Assembly (NCBI GenBank): GCA_013399875.1 | Contig: VXAZ01000274.1 | Coordinates: 102,128 to 166,127, forward strand | Direction: 5' to 3' | From: Gymnorhina tibicen | Lineage: Eukaryota; Chordata; Aves; Passeriformes; Artamidae | Length of the DNA: 64,000 nt | The notes under the pieces: model-generated | Told to the model about the DNA's origin: nothing | Seen by the model: only the letters and a program-made list of their open reading frames with translations | Databases searched by the model: none | Made by a program: the position numbers and the translations under genes | Shown: positions 49,716-61,983 of the stretch, in pieces | How the letters are laid out: each line of letters starts with the position of its first letter | How positions within the stretch are numbered: position 1 is the stretch's first letter

Positions 49716-52423
49716 CTGCAGAGATTGATGTAGAGAAAATATGGAATGCATAATTTTTGGGTCACCTAGGACAATATCCTATAGCATCAAGTCAGTGAAT
49801 GCAGCAAACTATGGGGACCTGTGAGTTCTATTTTGAATGCTTTAGGAGGCAAAAAAAAAATTTCATATCACTGCCTTTTTTTTTTTATTTTGGGCAAAGC
49901 AGAGTTATGATAACCCCAAGACTTTTTTCCCTCCCCACTCTCAGAAACTTTCACTTAAGACAGCAGTTCCCATCCTGCTACTTCTGATTGAGTATCAAAT
50001 GTTTGGAAACACTGCCAGGTATTTCTAGATGCGGGCTGTGACCAACAGGTAGCTTGTTCTGCAGCCTGCTGAGGAAAAATAATACATACTAATGATGAAT
50101 TTGTGAAAATTTTTCTAGTTTTCTACTAATTTGCTATGATTATTCAACAGCTGGTGCCACACAACCATGCAGCAATTTCTTTGGCTTCCAGAAGAATGAG
50201 AAGATAACACAACCCTGGTTGAGACCACAGGGCAGACGAGAAGTCTATTTATATTCCAGTCTAAGAGGGCATGAACTTCTTTTGCTATCAGCCCAGCACC
50301 TTTCAGGAATAAACAATGATTTTGGGAAGGGGTAAAACTCTTACACAGCCACAACAATCTTAAATGAGATGTAAAATCCTGAAAAACTCTTTTCATACAC
50401 TGCTCTTTACATTGCTGCATAGGATTTTTCACCTCACTTCCCGTTATCAACATTCACAGTATCTACGGAACAGGTTAGAAAGTTTTGCTATAATCTCTAG
50501 CAATCATTACCTAGCACATCTACTCCCAGTTGCTCACCCATCTCTGATTCCCGTGTGCAAAGTTTGCACTGGAAATTAAATACATAAAGTATTTCTTTGC
50601 CAAGCTGCCTGACACTCATTCCTCAAGCTGTTTGCCCTTCATCCAATTCAGAGAATCATGGCTTTGATTCAATTCTTAATAGAAAAACATTAAAAATTCC
50701 CTTTAAATGCTCTTCCTCATACTCATTAATCACTGAGTAATTCTGGTGTCTGAATGGCAAGAAGCAAGGCAATATTTTAAGATAGTTTGGCATCCTCCTA
50801 AGATTAGGATAAGCTAATATGTAATTACCAATAATATAATATTTTCAAAATTTCAAATGAAATCTTCTTTTATTAGTGGCAGATGGAAGAAATAAAGGGA
50901 CCCAGACATTTAGTAGAGCCATTCTCACTCTGATGTCAAGGAGGAAATTCCAAGATGCCTTTTGGAATTCTGAATGCTACGCTGTTAACACACCTTTGAA
51001 ATTTTAAAATCCCTATGCTCCTTAGAGTAAACCAGTTATCTTTTATAATCCATGGTGGTGCTCTTAAGAAGTACAGAGTCAACTTTTTAAAAAAATAGGA
51101 ATATAGCTAGAGCTGTCAAAACACAGTTAATTTTGAGTCCAGAATTGACAACTTTAAGCATTCAAACATGCTGTGTGTAGTGCAATATTAATTCCAGTAA
51201 GTTGAAAAATTCAGAGGTTTTCAAAGAGTACAGAGAACAAGCCAGCTGTAGGTTGTACAGGTGGCCTATTCCAAGTAGCATCAAACAATAAAGAGTCCCT
51301 TTTTCTAAACCTTTTCCGTCATTATTCTGTTGCTGTATTCCTCTTAATTCAGTCATCACTAGTCAATGACTCTTTTCAATCCTATCATAAACACATCTTC
51401 ACTGAATTACAAGGACTCAAAACCAAAAACAACAGAATGCCAAACAAACAAAAAGCCATACTCCAAACCAAAAGAACCCACAAAACTCATGCACGTCTCT
51501 AGGAGTACATTCAGTATAAAGCAGTTAGACAAGGCCATGAGGGATTTATAATTTTACCAGAACAGCATCGTAGGAGAGAAAAAATACTAAGGAACTGTGT
51601 ATTAACTAGAAGTTATTCACCATCTGTACTTGTCTTGAGAACTAGTTTTCAGGTTGCAAAATTCTGATGACTTCTTTCTTTACACACTTTACAACATCTG
51701 CCCAAAAATGATTTGGTATGGTTTTTTTCCCTATACTTTAAAACTTTATTGCTAAAGATTATATTAATAAACCCAGATAAAAATGTACAGGGAAATTCTG
51801 CATTGCTTGAGGCAGGGGACTGCATATAACTGCAAAACACTGTTCTGTGTTTGAAGAATAAGTTGTAAGGGAAGGTTTTCAAGGAACAATATTTTATTTA
51901 ACCAGTGCAAGATCACCAGGTATGAATCAATATGGAAGAGGTCTAAAGCTGAAGCTGGCTTTTTATCTTCCCTGCTTATTACTGTTGAGGCAGGTAAATA
52001 ATAATATAATTAAGTTTCAAGTTTCATATGTCTGTGTATCATTATAAACAAATCTGTCCAATCTTATTATTCTTCATTAACTTTCACAGTAAATATGAGG
52101 TAGAGCAAGATAGAAATAGGAGGAGGAGAGCAAGAGAAAGAGAGTGAGAAAGTTCCTAAAATTCAACTGCTTATCCGATAGCACAAGATCATCAGCTGGT
52201 ATTTGACTAATGTCTCTGCAATTTGTACCTATTTTCAGTTAAGTCATTTAACAGTATCTAAGAGATTAGATCAACACATAGATCTCCTTCCCTGACTAAA
52301 GAAAGACATCACTTGAGTAATAACTCTTCACACAATTATATGCCAGCATACACTGGCAGAACCTCTTCCAATATGAAGAATCTTGTCGGTAACCAGGTTG
52401 CTTTCTAATCATTGAAGATTCTC
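49716..52423. other. Unique sequence, no gene recognised
   Basis: A 112-codon minus-strand frame at 50115-50453 has no recognised family and no splice context. A purine-rich tract lies at about 52107-52152. No transposon is recognised. Confidence 0.4.
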
Positions 52424-52498
52424 ACAATGGCTAGTGCAGAAAATCCCAATTTACACAGAANACAATGGCTAGTGCAGAAAATCCCAATTTACACAGAA
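52424..52498. repeat. 37-bp exact direct duplication around one N
   Basis: Bases 52424-52460 and 52462-52498 are identical over 37 bases, separated only by a single N at 52461, the only ambiguous base in the window. This is the signature of two contigs laid end to end with a one-base gap although they overlap. A real tandem duplication with an unreadable base is much less likely. Confidence 0.95.
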
Positions 52499-55379
52499 CG
52501 ATTTTCCAGGGGAAACTTTTGAATGAGGCTGCATTTTGAAAACCTGCATTTCAGTGGCTGTTCTAACTAAACGTGTGATACATATTTTTAACAAGCGCCA
52601 GGAAAACTTAGTTTCTAAAAGAAATTAAGGAATTTTTAAAACCCTCAAATATGTTAATATTTAAAAACTAAACCTGTAACTACTGTGGAAAAGTAGCATT
52701 CCAATCTTCCATTACTTCTTTTAAGAGAAGAGGTTTTATGAAGGGCTACATCTTGGGGGAAAAACCCTAAAAGATTGGCCTAAAACAGACTAAGGCAATT
52801 GGAGGCTTTCTGGAGACAGTTACAGTTTACAAGTTAAATGCAAGTACAAAATGTAAATATACTGTTAAAATTGCCTAAGTTTCATTTAAAAACAAACAAA
52901 CAACAAAACAGCATATAACTCAACATTTTTCAAAATCAATCAATAAAGATGTGCTTTGTGTTTTTTTTCCTGGAGATGCAAATGCTGACAGGAATAAAAA
53001 AAAAACAAAACCAAAAACCCCAAACTGCTGGCTTAAAGGGTGTTTCAATCTAAAAAGATACAAAGCTCACTCACTTATGCATTTGTTTTCTGATTTTGGG
53101 GGATGTGATATTTTTTGGTTTTGACTAAAGTTATGTTAGTAGGCCTTATTCTGTATCTTTGCAGCATTTTTAACAGGTACACCACTGGAGTACCTAGCTC
53201 ATATGTTAGATAAATAAAATGTCTTTTCCTGATGTGGACACAGAAATGAACTTTCTAAATACTGACAACATTAAACAGAAATTTTCATAATTAGAGATAT
53301 ACTGTATGTAAAACATCTGAAGTACTTTCAGTTTTGTAGTAGTAAGTATTATTTAAGTCAATAGTGGCTATATTCATTAAATTCTATTCATATCACAACA
53401 ATATTCTCCATAAAGGTATGTGGAGGGCAAGGTGTTATGCCATTAATGTGCAATATAAATAGTATTCCTTCAGTGCTGTCAGCACGATTCAACCAAACTT
53501 TAATCTAGAAGTCTCAATTATTTTTTAACCTAATCCAGTGTGTATTGTGACCTGATGTAACAAACAGTAACCTTGCTGCCAAAGGCCAGTCTTCAACACT
53601 TCCTCTGTTAGTGGGCATTACTCTTTGTGTGGAGAATTTCTCAGAAAAATTGTTTGAAGACATTGAAACTGATATCCTGAAAATTCATTAGAAAGGAAGT
53701 GATTAGCACTCAGATACAATGGGGAAGCTGCCCTATAGCATTCTATAAAGTTTAGAGCTAAATTCACTGTTACATGTCCCCAGGTTAATAGGAGAAAATT
53801 CTAGATGCCACCTGTCCACAACAAGAAGCATCCACAAAGGAATGTGAAGACCGTAGACTAAAATACTCTGATAACCTCAATAAAAGCACCACAAAATAAA
53901 ACCTGTTTTGTACTTTGGGATTTCATTTTTTAAGCATAAACACAATGTTTAAAATTTTTTTAACATCCTCACCAGAAAGGGACAACTCTCTTGCTTCACC
54001 CAGTCACCACAGGGTTAAATCTTTTGTTGTTGTTGTTGTAGTTGTATACCAGAATGAACATTAGAGCTTTCAAATTCATACATTAAAAAAAAAAAAATTA
54101 CAAGAACTACCCTGGGAATTCAGTAAGTCAGTGGTTAGAACATGGGAACAGAAAATTACAAAGGATGCATTAAAAAAACCAAAAATCCTTTAGACTTAAA
54201 TTTCCTTGGTAATGTAGCCTCTAGGCATCCTCTGCTCTGAGAAAGATGGCTAAGCCAACCTGGTACATGCATGTAACTGTTTATTCTCCCATCAAAGCCT
54301 CCATCCCTCATCTGACAAATATTTATCCTGGAAACAAAAAAAAGCTTCCAAGTTTCTACCAAACATAGAATTTCAATGGAATGGTTATTCTTCAACAGTA
54401 TTCTAACTACTGTATTAACACTTGGTTAATTTCATCTCTATTCTCCATCTAAACTGACCACTGTTCCACATAATATAAATATTTTCTGGAATCATGTGTT
54501 TCATCCATACATTCTTTACAAATGCTCTGCATTCTGAAATTAATATCAATGAAGTTTCATAACATTCCTACAGTATCGTCTATTTTGTTATGCCACATAT
54601 TTTGGGGGTTTTTTTTATTGTTATTCAAACTGGTATTGCCTCCTTTGAAGTGAATCAGTTACTATAGAAACAGCTGTACATGCAAACCTGAGTTGAATAC
54701 ACTAGCATGGAATAAAAAAATTATCCTTTGATTGAACAGTTTGAATTGCTAGAATAACAAAATGTGAAAATTCATGTGTTGGCTAAAATTCATGCCTTGC
54801 CTAGATTTAATATGCCATGTAAATAGTGAAATGTTACAGGTTGGTAATAAAGAAACAAATAGCAATGTTTTAAGCATCCTTAATCCCATCTGATATTATC
54901 ACTGAGTTATGTATTTTATTGAATTGCTCTTCTAGTGAAAGGATTTAAATGTAAAGATTTATTTCACAGCAAAACTCCAGGTGATTCATCATTCCAGTAA
55001 TTTGTATTAATTTAAAGCTACTGGATTAATTTACTACAATAAACTGTCTTGTGTTGATAAAAAGAACTGTATTGGGTCAAAGTCACCAACATTAGGAAGT
55101 CTAAATTTTCTTTGAGTGCTTTATACAAATTAAAGCAAGACCAGGCTGAGAGTTTACAACTGATTTTTCACCAATTCCTTCCCTGGTTAATACACTCAAT
55201 TTATTTTTCAATTTTTTTTTTAACAGGTAAGAGTAGTTTTAAGCAAATATAAAATGTATATACACCACACAAAGAAATTTTTATACATTTTTAAACTATG
55301 CCTTATCTTTCAGGATTATAAAAATTCACAATTAATTGCCTTCCATAATGTGCTCTAGTTGGTTTAAATAGGAATTGTA
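52499..55379. other. Unique AT-rich sequence; part resembles conserved DNA
   Basis: No gene recognised. It holds a TTG run (54023-54046), an A14 run (54084-54097) and an A/C-run tract (52997-53023). The stretch 54690-54990 is rich in homeodomain- and octamer-like words and could be conserved, on texture alone. Confidence 0.35.
54023..54046. repeat. TTG trinucleotide run
   Basis: About six TTG units, the last interrupted by TAG. Simple repeat. Confidence 0.85.
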
Positions 55380-56350
55380 CTGAGTGCCATCTTAGCCAGT
55401 TCTGCTTTAACAGCTAATTACTACAACACTGAAAAAAAGGCTCTTAAAAGCTTGCTCCCACCTAAATACCCATAATGGTTTTTGCAGGTGACAGAAGCCT
55501 TTCAAACAGCCAAAATCAGAGCTGACAGCTCACCTTCCATCAAGAACCATGCTTATGAGCTTTTGATGTAATTTCTGTGTGCACTACAGACGCCAGCTCT
55601 TCCAAACACTGCTGCACCAAACCTCCTGTTCTGGTCTCCTTAACTGTCGGCCAGTGTTGTTCTACCATTTAAATATCTAAGCCAGGTTGAAGTTTTTTAA
55701 TCATATTTGATTATTTGTTTCACTCAAGAGCAACTCAGAGTGAGACTATTAATTACTATTATTTGTGCTGAACTCAAAGAAAAATGTTCCAGTGGTTTCA
55801 AAGAGCTTTGAATCAGGCCCAGAGGGCTTAAATTGGATCTAATTTATTCCTGGACTTTACTGACCCTCTGCACAGTGATGAATTTAACCTATCTTGAAAT
55901 TACTAATTAAATAGGCCAAGAATATATTTTTAATGGCTTTTCCAATTTGAACTACACTGAAAAATGGCATCTGTAACATTTGGAATTTTTTTCTGAAAGC
56001 TTTTCTGGATCTATATTATGGTCTATGTATTTTTAAATTATTTTTAGGATTTTTTTTTTTTACATCAGTCAGTTACTTCTGAAGCAGTAGGTGATATTGA
56101 TTATTATATGCTGATTAAAGAATACACTTGCGTGACAATGACTTTAAATTTTAAGATAAGGCAAACTGATAAAAATAGAAGGGCATAATTCAGGGAACAA
56201 TTATCCACCTCAGGTGAAGGAGTTCTACAGACTTAATTACAAAAATGTACAGAATGCATTACTGTCAATTAAAGCACACCCTGTGCAATTCATTAAAGCC
56301 CTCTCCCCTGTGCAGAAGTGACAATACTTCATTACGCCCTGGAGAAATGA
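55380..56350. promoter_or_regulatory. Cluster of conserved-element-like blocks
   Basis: There is no ORF, CpG island or repeat over nearly 1 kb, but factor-like words are packed closely: AACAGCTAATTACTAC, GATGTAATTTCTGTGTG, ATTAATTACTATTATT, AAATTACTAATTAAATAGG, GTCAATTAAAGCACACC and TTCATTAAAGCCC, plus isolated CpG (AGACGCCAG, CTGTCGGCC, TTACGCCCTGG) that AT-rich neutral DNA tends to lose. The pattern fits one or several long-range enhancers of a developmental gene outside the window. This is inference without alignment. Confidence 0.38.
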
Positions 56351-56410
56351 GGAAGAACAAAAAGGGGTACTGTCAGATGAAAAAGGGACTGATCTGTTCA
56401 TAACACAGAG

Positions 56411-56441
56411 GTATATTATATATATTATACATATATATTAA
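56411..56441. repeat. TA-rich microsatellite
   Basis: Interrupted TA/TATT run that can fold on itself. Simple repeat just right of the conserved-element-like cluster. Confidence 0.8.
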
Positions 56442-58549
56442 GGAATCTGGACAAAAGAGACAAAACTAGAAGAGGAAAAACTGCCTAAGGAGAGGTATAA
56501 TTTGTTTACAGAGGAGTTAGGATGGAGATTTACTATGGTAATTAAGCTATTATTCAATGACAAAATGAAAAAAAAGAAGCAATTACTAAAGAAACCCCAC
56601 TGACACTTGGCCTAAAAAGATACATACCTTGCCAAGAAAGGAAAAGTTAAAATAAACAGCAACAAAATTTTTTTAAATGGTTTTATTTAAAACCAAATGA
56701 ACCAAGTTAGACCTGTCATCATATCATTTTTCACTTTCCTGATCTTCTCCATATTCTTCTCCTACTGGACTGAAGTATCTCTCACAGTTCCCATGCATAG
56801 AAGTAGAGACACCTTGACATAGTTTGGAAGAATCCGCCTCTTTTCTTTGTCACTCTTTGAGTATTTAGTTTCATTTACTAGTACTGTTTTGAAATATAAA
56901 TTAAAAAAAATAATATTTGAGGTAATATTCATGTTGTGCTACACAGTAGTTGTACTCTCATTAACATTTCTGTGGTTCTTGATTCAGGGACAGAAACTTT
57001 AAATTTGCAATGGAGACTTTTTGTCAGTAGATATCTTTCATATGCCTTGGTAAATTCCAAGTAACCAGCTGATTCCAGTAAAAAGTAGTCTATTAATACT
57101 AAGATGAGATTTTCCACTCCTTCTAAAATATGTCCAAAGTCACTGCAGAGTTAGTCTAGGTAACTTTACACCAGCATCTTCCAAGTCAGCAAACAGCAGG
57201 CACTCATCCAGCCCAGCACTGAAGTCATATTATATCAGAGGTAAGTCCCATGTGAAAACCATGATTCAGTGTAGGAAACCCCTGATCTCAAGCTCTTCTG
57301 CTTTAAGCCTACCTTGATAGTTACAGACCTGTCTGCTACAAAATTTAAAATTTAGTATTGATTGCTTATAACCAATTGCCTGTTTTAAAACTTTAGAAGA
57401 TTATTTTGCAGTTTCCCCCCCTTTTGCATTTCAATTTTTTTCTCCCAAAGTTATTCTGTGCTTTGCAACACCTTACTCAGACAAGTGATAATTATTTCCT
57501 ATACACAGATTTACACATAACCTGCTTAATTTTAGTTATTAACCTTAATGCAGTGCTATGAGGGTAAAGGATGAATGGAAAGTAAGTTTTCTAACTTGCT
57601 TGTTACAAGCAAACATGTCAGCTAAATTCCAATTAAAGGCTCAGTTTAATTAGACAGGGGATTGCATATGAGTATCTAACTGCTATGACACCACAAGGGA
57701 ACTCATTCTCCTTTTACCTATTCCAAAAAATATCAAAATGCAAATCAAAACAAATCATACGTATGGCAGTGATTTAGACCCACTCAACTGCACTCCTAAG
57801 GAGAGGGAGGGAGATGCTGAAGCTGATCGGTTCCATTATTTTGCTAGTTCAGAAAATATGTCCTCTGCACCATGCAAAAAAGCCTCTCAGTAGGTCATAC
57901 AGTCAGGGACAACAAACTGCAAATTGGCACGGCGGGGAGAACACCTGTCCTCAAGATTTATTTTTTAATAAATAAACATAACAACTAGCCAAGTCACATG
58001 AAACAATACTGGAGTATTGCACAACATTCTATTCCTGAATCCTCACAGCAAATTCCGTGACAGATAAGGATAGTCAGATTTATCAAAACCATTTCTAATA
58101 CTGAAACATAACCAGGTCAGGTATAAATCCTTGCTTTCTACACCACGCCATTTATTTTGACCATGCCACAGGTCAGGATTCAGCATCCCATCTTCAACAA
58201 AATTTCTGTGTCAACTGCACTGCAGCCCCCGCATGTGGATATTAGAAGTAACTGAAGCATAGACCGCACCTGGAAACTCTGTCTTTAGCTTGTCTCACTC
58301 ACATTCCGACTGCACAGAGGAAATGGATCCGTTTGAACCAGAAGCACAGCAGCAGTCTCTATTTTCAGCTTTACTGATTATAACACAGATACACAAACAG
58401 TCTTTGAATGCTAATGAACAGACAGGAATCTAAATTAAAAAAAAAAAAAGTGGGGGAGGTCACATCACTTCTCTTAGGTGACTATTATGAATGCATACAC
58501 CTAAGTTCAACCACATTCTTCCTCTCTATACTTTTTTCTGCTGATCTAG
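56442..58549. other. Unique sequence, one conserved-like patch
   Basis: No gene seen. At 57540-57720 the texture again resembles conserved non-coding DNA (TTCCAATTAAAGGCTCAG, TTTAATTAGACAGGG, GCATATGAGTATC). A short A13 run lies at 58437-58449. Confidence 0.3.
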
Positions 58550-58641
58550 GCGTGACTCAGATTTACCAGGAACATTTTCAGGCCACAGCTGATTCCTCCA
58601 TCGCAAGAAAAGCTGAGACTAAGCTACTTAATTAGTTCATG
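58550..58641 (+). other. Candidate first (mostly non-coding) exon
   Basis: A long pyrimidine-rich tract runs into GATCTAG at 58543-58549 and the segment ends in TTCATG|GTAAGTAAG, a near-perfect donor. All three frames contain stops, so most of it would be 5' untranslated. Its last codons read stop (TAG), TTC, ATG, so an in-frame stop precedes an ATG that occupies the last three bases. That ATG is in phase with the open frame of the next candidate exon (60388). The start context is poor (T at -3). It may equally be a pseudo-exon. Confidence 0.25.
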
Positions 58642-60387
58642 GTAAGTAAGAACTTAATAAAAAATGAATGAGCACAAATGTTTGACAGAGAAGGAATACA
58701 TTACTGAATTTAAAGAATATCAAGGGTATCACTTACTTTGTCACAGCACAAGTTCTGCAGTAATACTGTGGTAGATGGCATATTTCAGCACGATCAATAA
58801 ACAACTCAAAACAAGAGCAATCAGTTCCTTTATCTGCCACAGTTCAGTCATTTCATATTCTAGGGCCACATACAGTACTTCTAGCAAAAGTTTTCTGTAA
58901 AATCAACACCTAGGTCTGTTTTAATAGGCAACAATTTATGAACAACTTGAATTGCTTATTTCTGGTGAAACTTCACAAAACCCAGAGTTGCTTAATTTTG
59001 CTACCATCTTCCAAGAACAACTGTATCACTAAAATCTCCACATTTAAGTCTAGTCAAATCTGTTTATTCATTTATTCCAGGAAATTTCTTTTTTTTTTTA
59101 CAAATTACTATAAGAGAGGAATTATTTTCATTATGTGTAAACTAACTAAGAATGATCAGAACCAATTCAGCCTCATTTATTTATATTTACTGAAATTTAA
59201 ATGCTTAAGGATTACAAAAATGAATGTGTTGTGTGCTAATCTGTAACAGTTGTGTTGATACAGTGCTCCACGACAATTAGACTGGTGGGTTAATTCTGAA
59301 AATAGTGTATATTTAGTGGTCTGATGCTAACTCAAGTAATTTCTTTTTTAAATTGGAAGTATATTTCCTTCTGGGAAACACAGACTGGGAAATTCTGTGC
59401 TTTAGGAAAATCACATATACCCTTTTTTTTCCCCTCTCTGTTCAGGTATACTGTTTACTCCTTTTACCAGTGATTAGAGATACATACAACTACGAGTCTT
59501 AAAAGACCTAGCTGAAACTTATGTGAATTTATAGGAGCATTTGTTGCAGTACATATAACTGTGGAACTTTGGGCAGATGATCAAAGTGGTTCATCTTTTA
59601 CCTATGAGAGAAATCAATCTTTGCTGGCTGAAATAGTGATCAAATTCATAGTAACTTCGTTTCTTAGTCGGAAAGGTTGTTCTAGCACAAGAGTAATCAG
59701 GCTCTTTACATTGTCCTAATCTTGCCAAGCCAGAGAGGATGTTAAACAACCATTTTATTTGGTTAGAACAATAATCATCTGTTACTAGTAAAATATACTA
59801 TTTGTATCTTGCTGAATCCAGTGTGAAACATACAGTATTTCCTGTACCCAGTTAAAGTCAGTCACTCTCATGCAAGTGTTTAGAAGTATAGGCAGTTTAA
59901 AAGTAATTTTAGGCAATACCTTCTGTGACTGTTTAATTCCCATGTTGCCCCCCTCCAGTGCTGCTCCAGCTGCCTTCTCACTCTATCCAAGAATTGAAAA
60001 ACACTCTTTCCATGCTTTAGTTAAACAATTAGAATTTTACTGTTTCATTGCTTAAACTATGAGACTATTCTCAAAATAGTATGAACCAATGCAGTTACTC
60101 ATCATTTCTACATTATGATACTGTTTGTCTCCCAGAATAATCCTCTGCTTTCAAGTACAAGTAAGATTTTGCTCAACTTGGAGACTGCTTGTTACTCAAC
60201 CTGTTTTCTTTCCTGAATAGTATTACAACACAATGTGTCGTTTTAGCAGGAGATCTGATCTCACTCTGCAGAACTATTGAGATCTCCCTTTGTGCACTTT
60301 GCATTGCTAGTGTCTGTAAGATTACAAACATTTGTGGTCCCAGCATCGTTAAAAAAAAGTAGACTGATTTCTGTGATTTTAATGCAG

Positions 60388-60484
60388 AATGAAAAGCGAA
60401 ACCAGCACATGAAAAGAATTTCACCACTGAAGAGAATATACATAGAAGAAAGTCTGTACATATTACCTGTGTCCCTAAGCAGAG
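60388..60484 (+). CDS. Candidate coding exon of a small unassigned gene
   Basis: The acceptor is GTGATTTTAATGCAG and the donor AGCAGAG|GTAATG. The frame entered in phase 0 is open throughout and gives 32 residues: NEKRNQHMKRISPLKR, then IYIEESLYILPVSLSR. It leaves in phase 1. It is basic at the front and hydrophobic at the back. The following candidate exon (63601) needs exactly that phase. No family is recognised. A CR1 insertion (60563-60700) sits in the intron that would follow. Confidence 0.25.
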
Positions 60485-60562
60485 GTAATGAAAATCTTTC
60501 TACTGACTTATGTGACATTTGAATGTAATCTTGAACAATATTGTGGAGGTAACTGTTTAAAA

Positions 60563-60700
60563 ATCACAGAAGTGTAGAATCATTTAGATTGGTAAATATC
60601 TTTAAGATCATCAAGCTCTGCTTCAGTTGCACCAGGGTTGACAATTTGCTTATCTCTACCACTGACCTACTCAGTCGGCCCTTCCGGACTTCCGCACTTC
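60563..60700 (-). mobile_element. CR1 LINE 3' end, truncated and old
   Basis: The plus strand begins ATCACAGAAGTGTAGAATCATTTAG, a worn form of the ATCATAGAATCAT...TTAGGTTGG start seen at reverse-complemented CR1 3' ends. It continues TCTTTAAGATCATCAAG and CACCACTGACCTA-like text as in the CR1 3' untranslated region. The element therefore reads leftward and keeps only about 140 bases, with a 5' truncation as usual for CR1. Its right limit is vague. Confidence 0.75.
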
Positions 60701-60898
60701 CACTGCTGACTTGTTCTTGAAGGCTAAACGGTTTCACACCTTTTCAGGAGCGTGAAGGTGAAGTGCCTATTAAAAAACCTAAATATAGGGACATTCTTTG
60801 GGAGTGCAATTGTCTGTCTTTCCATTCGTGTCAAACACAAGTTAATAAGTTTGAGTTAAGTATAATTTTTCAATTTATTAATTAATGCAACAATATCA

Positions 60899-60931
60899 GG
60901 GTGGAGGAGGGGAGGGTGGAATGGGACAGGG
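60899..60931 (+). other. G-quadruplex-type motif
   Basis: Five G runs of three or more (60899-60901, 60909-60912, 60914-60916, 60923-60925, 60929-60931) with loops of one to seven bases, in an otherwise AT-rich intergenic stretch. Confidence 0.8.
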
Positions 60932-61863
60932 ACATGATGATACGGGACCACACACATACATGCTTTAAAATAAAGTATACTTTAGGCCTGTACTTGATAT
61001 GTTCAGTACGAGTGTCTAACAGCTGACATCAAAAACATAATTTCAGGTCTGAAGGAATACTAGAAGAGAGAAAGAGGTGCAAAACTGGTGGTGTTGCGAA
61101 TACAGGAACAGGAATTCTTGATCTAATGAAGGCAAAAGGGATGAAATGTATAAATGCATCATGATTTTCCTGCAGGTGTCTCATATACCCATAGATAAGA
61201 CCACCATTTTCAGTGAAGATTTATCTCACAAGAGATGCAAAAGCAGAGGCCATCAAATAATTTTTCTGTTTATATCCAATTATTACCCATCAAAAACATT
61301 TCTGCTTTATCATGTTGCATGGCCATAGTCCACCAAAGAATCTAAGCAGAGAAGCTCAATATGCTAAGTTTGTACCATAATTATACAGCTAGGAAAGCAT
61401 GTAATTTTTACTTGTTACAAAGAAAAGCAACCAAAGAGCTAAGATGTTATTAACTCTCTAAGGCATATTACAAATAGTCATGTCAGTAATGTATTTTTAT
61501 ATTGCAAAGAACAGCACTGAGCAATAGTTATGCTGAACTATGATTTGTTCATTAAATGATGGATCTTGTTCTATTAATTTTATGAAACATTCTCTAGACA
61601 GACATGATATTCAGTTTGGTTAACAGTGATAATTTTTATTAAAAAAACAATACAATTCAAATTGCAGAATGTATTTGACCAGGTTAAATTTATTCAGAAT
61701 GTAAAAGATGCTTCCCTCTGTCATATGTAGTGTGACCTATTTTATATTAAATTGAGAATGTTTAGACTTCAGAAAGGATACAGAATAGAACCCTAAATCA
61801 GTGCAATATGCAAAAAAAAAAACCACATTGAATATTTATCAGGGAAAATTATTTTTTCCCCAG
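60932..61863. other. Unique AT-rich sequence, nothing recognised
   Basis: No repeat or coding frame with support, apart from the pyrimidine tract leading into the next candidate exon. Confidence 0.4.
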
Positions 61864-61983
61864 ATGAACACAGAATTTCTAAAGGGGATTAGGGAGCGTT
61901 ATGGGAAAAATATTGCAAATGCATTAATTGAACACAAATGTGCCCTTTACTTCTTGAGACTTCATTTGGAAAACACCAAGTAG
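61864..61983 (+). other. Exon-like segment opening with ATG, alternative exon candidate
   Basis: A very strong acceptor (ATTATTTTTTCCCCAG) is followed directly by ATG and a 39-codon frame (MNTEFLKGIRERYGKN, then IANALIEHKCALYFLRLHL, then ENTK). The frame ends in a TAG that also precedes a weak donor (GTATTA). It cannot follow 60388-60484 in frame: that phase meets a stop after nine codons. If real it would be an alternative or separate exon. No family is recognised. Confidence 0.18.

Noticed and set aside
50115..50453. 112-codon minus-strand ORF
   Set aside because: No splice context or recognised domain; length is within chance expectation for a 64 kb window.
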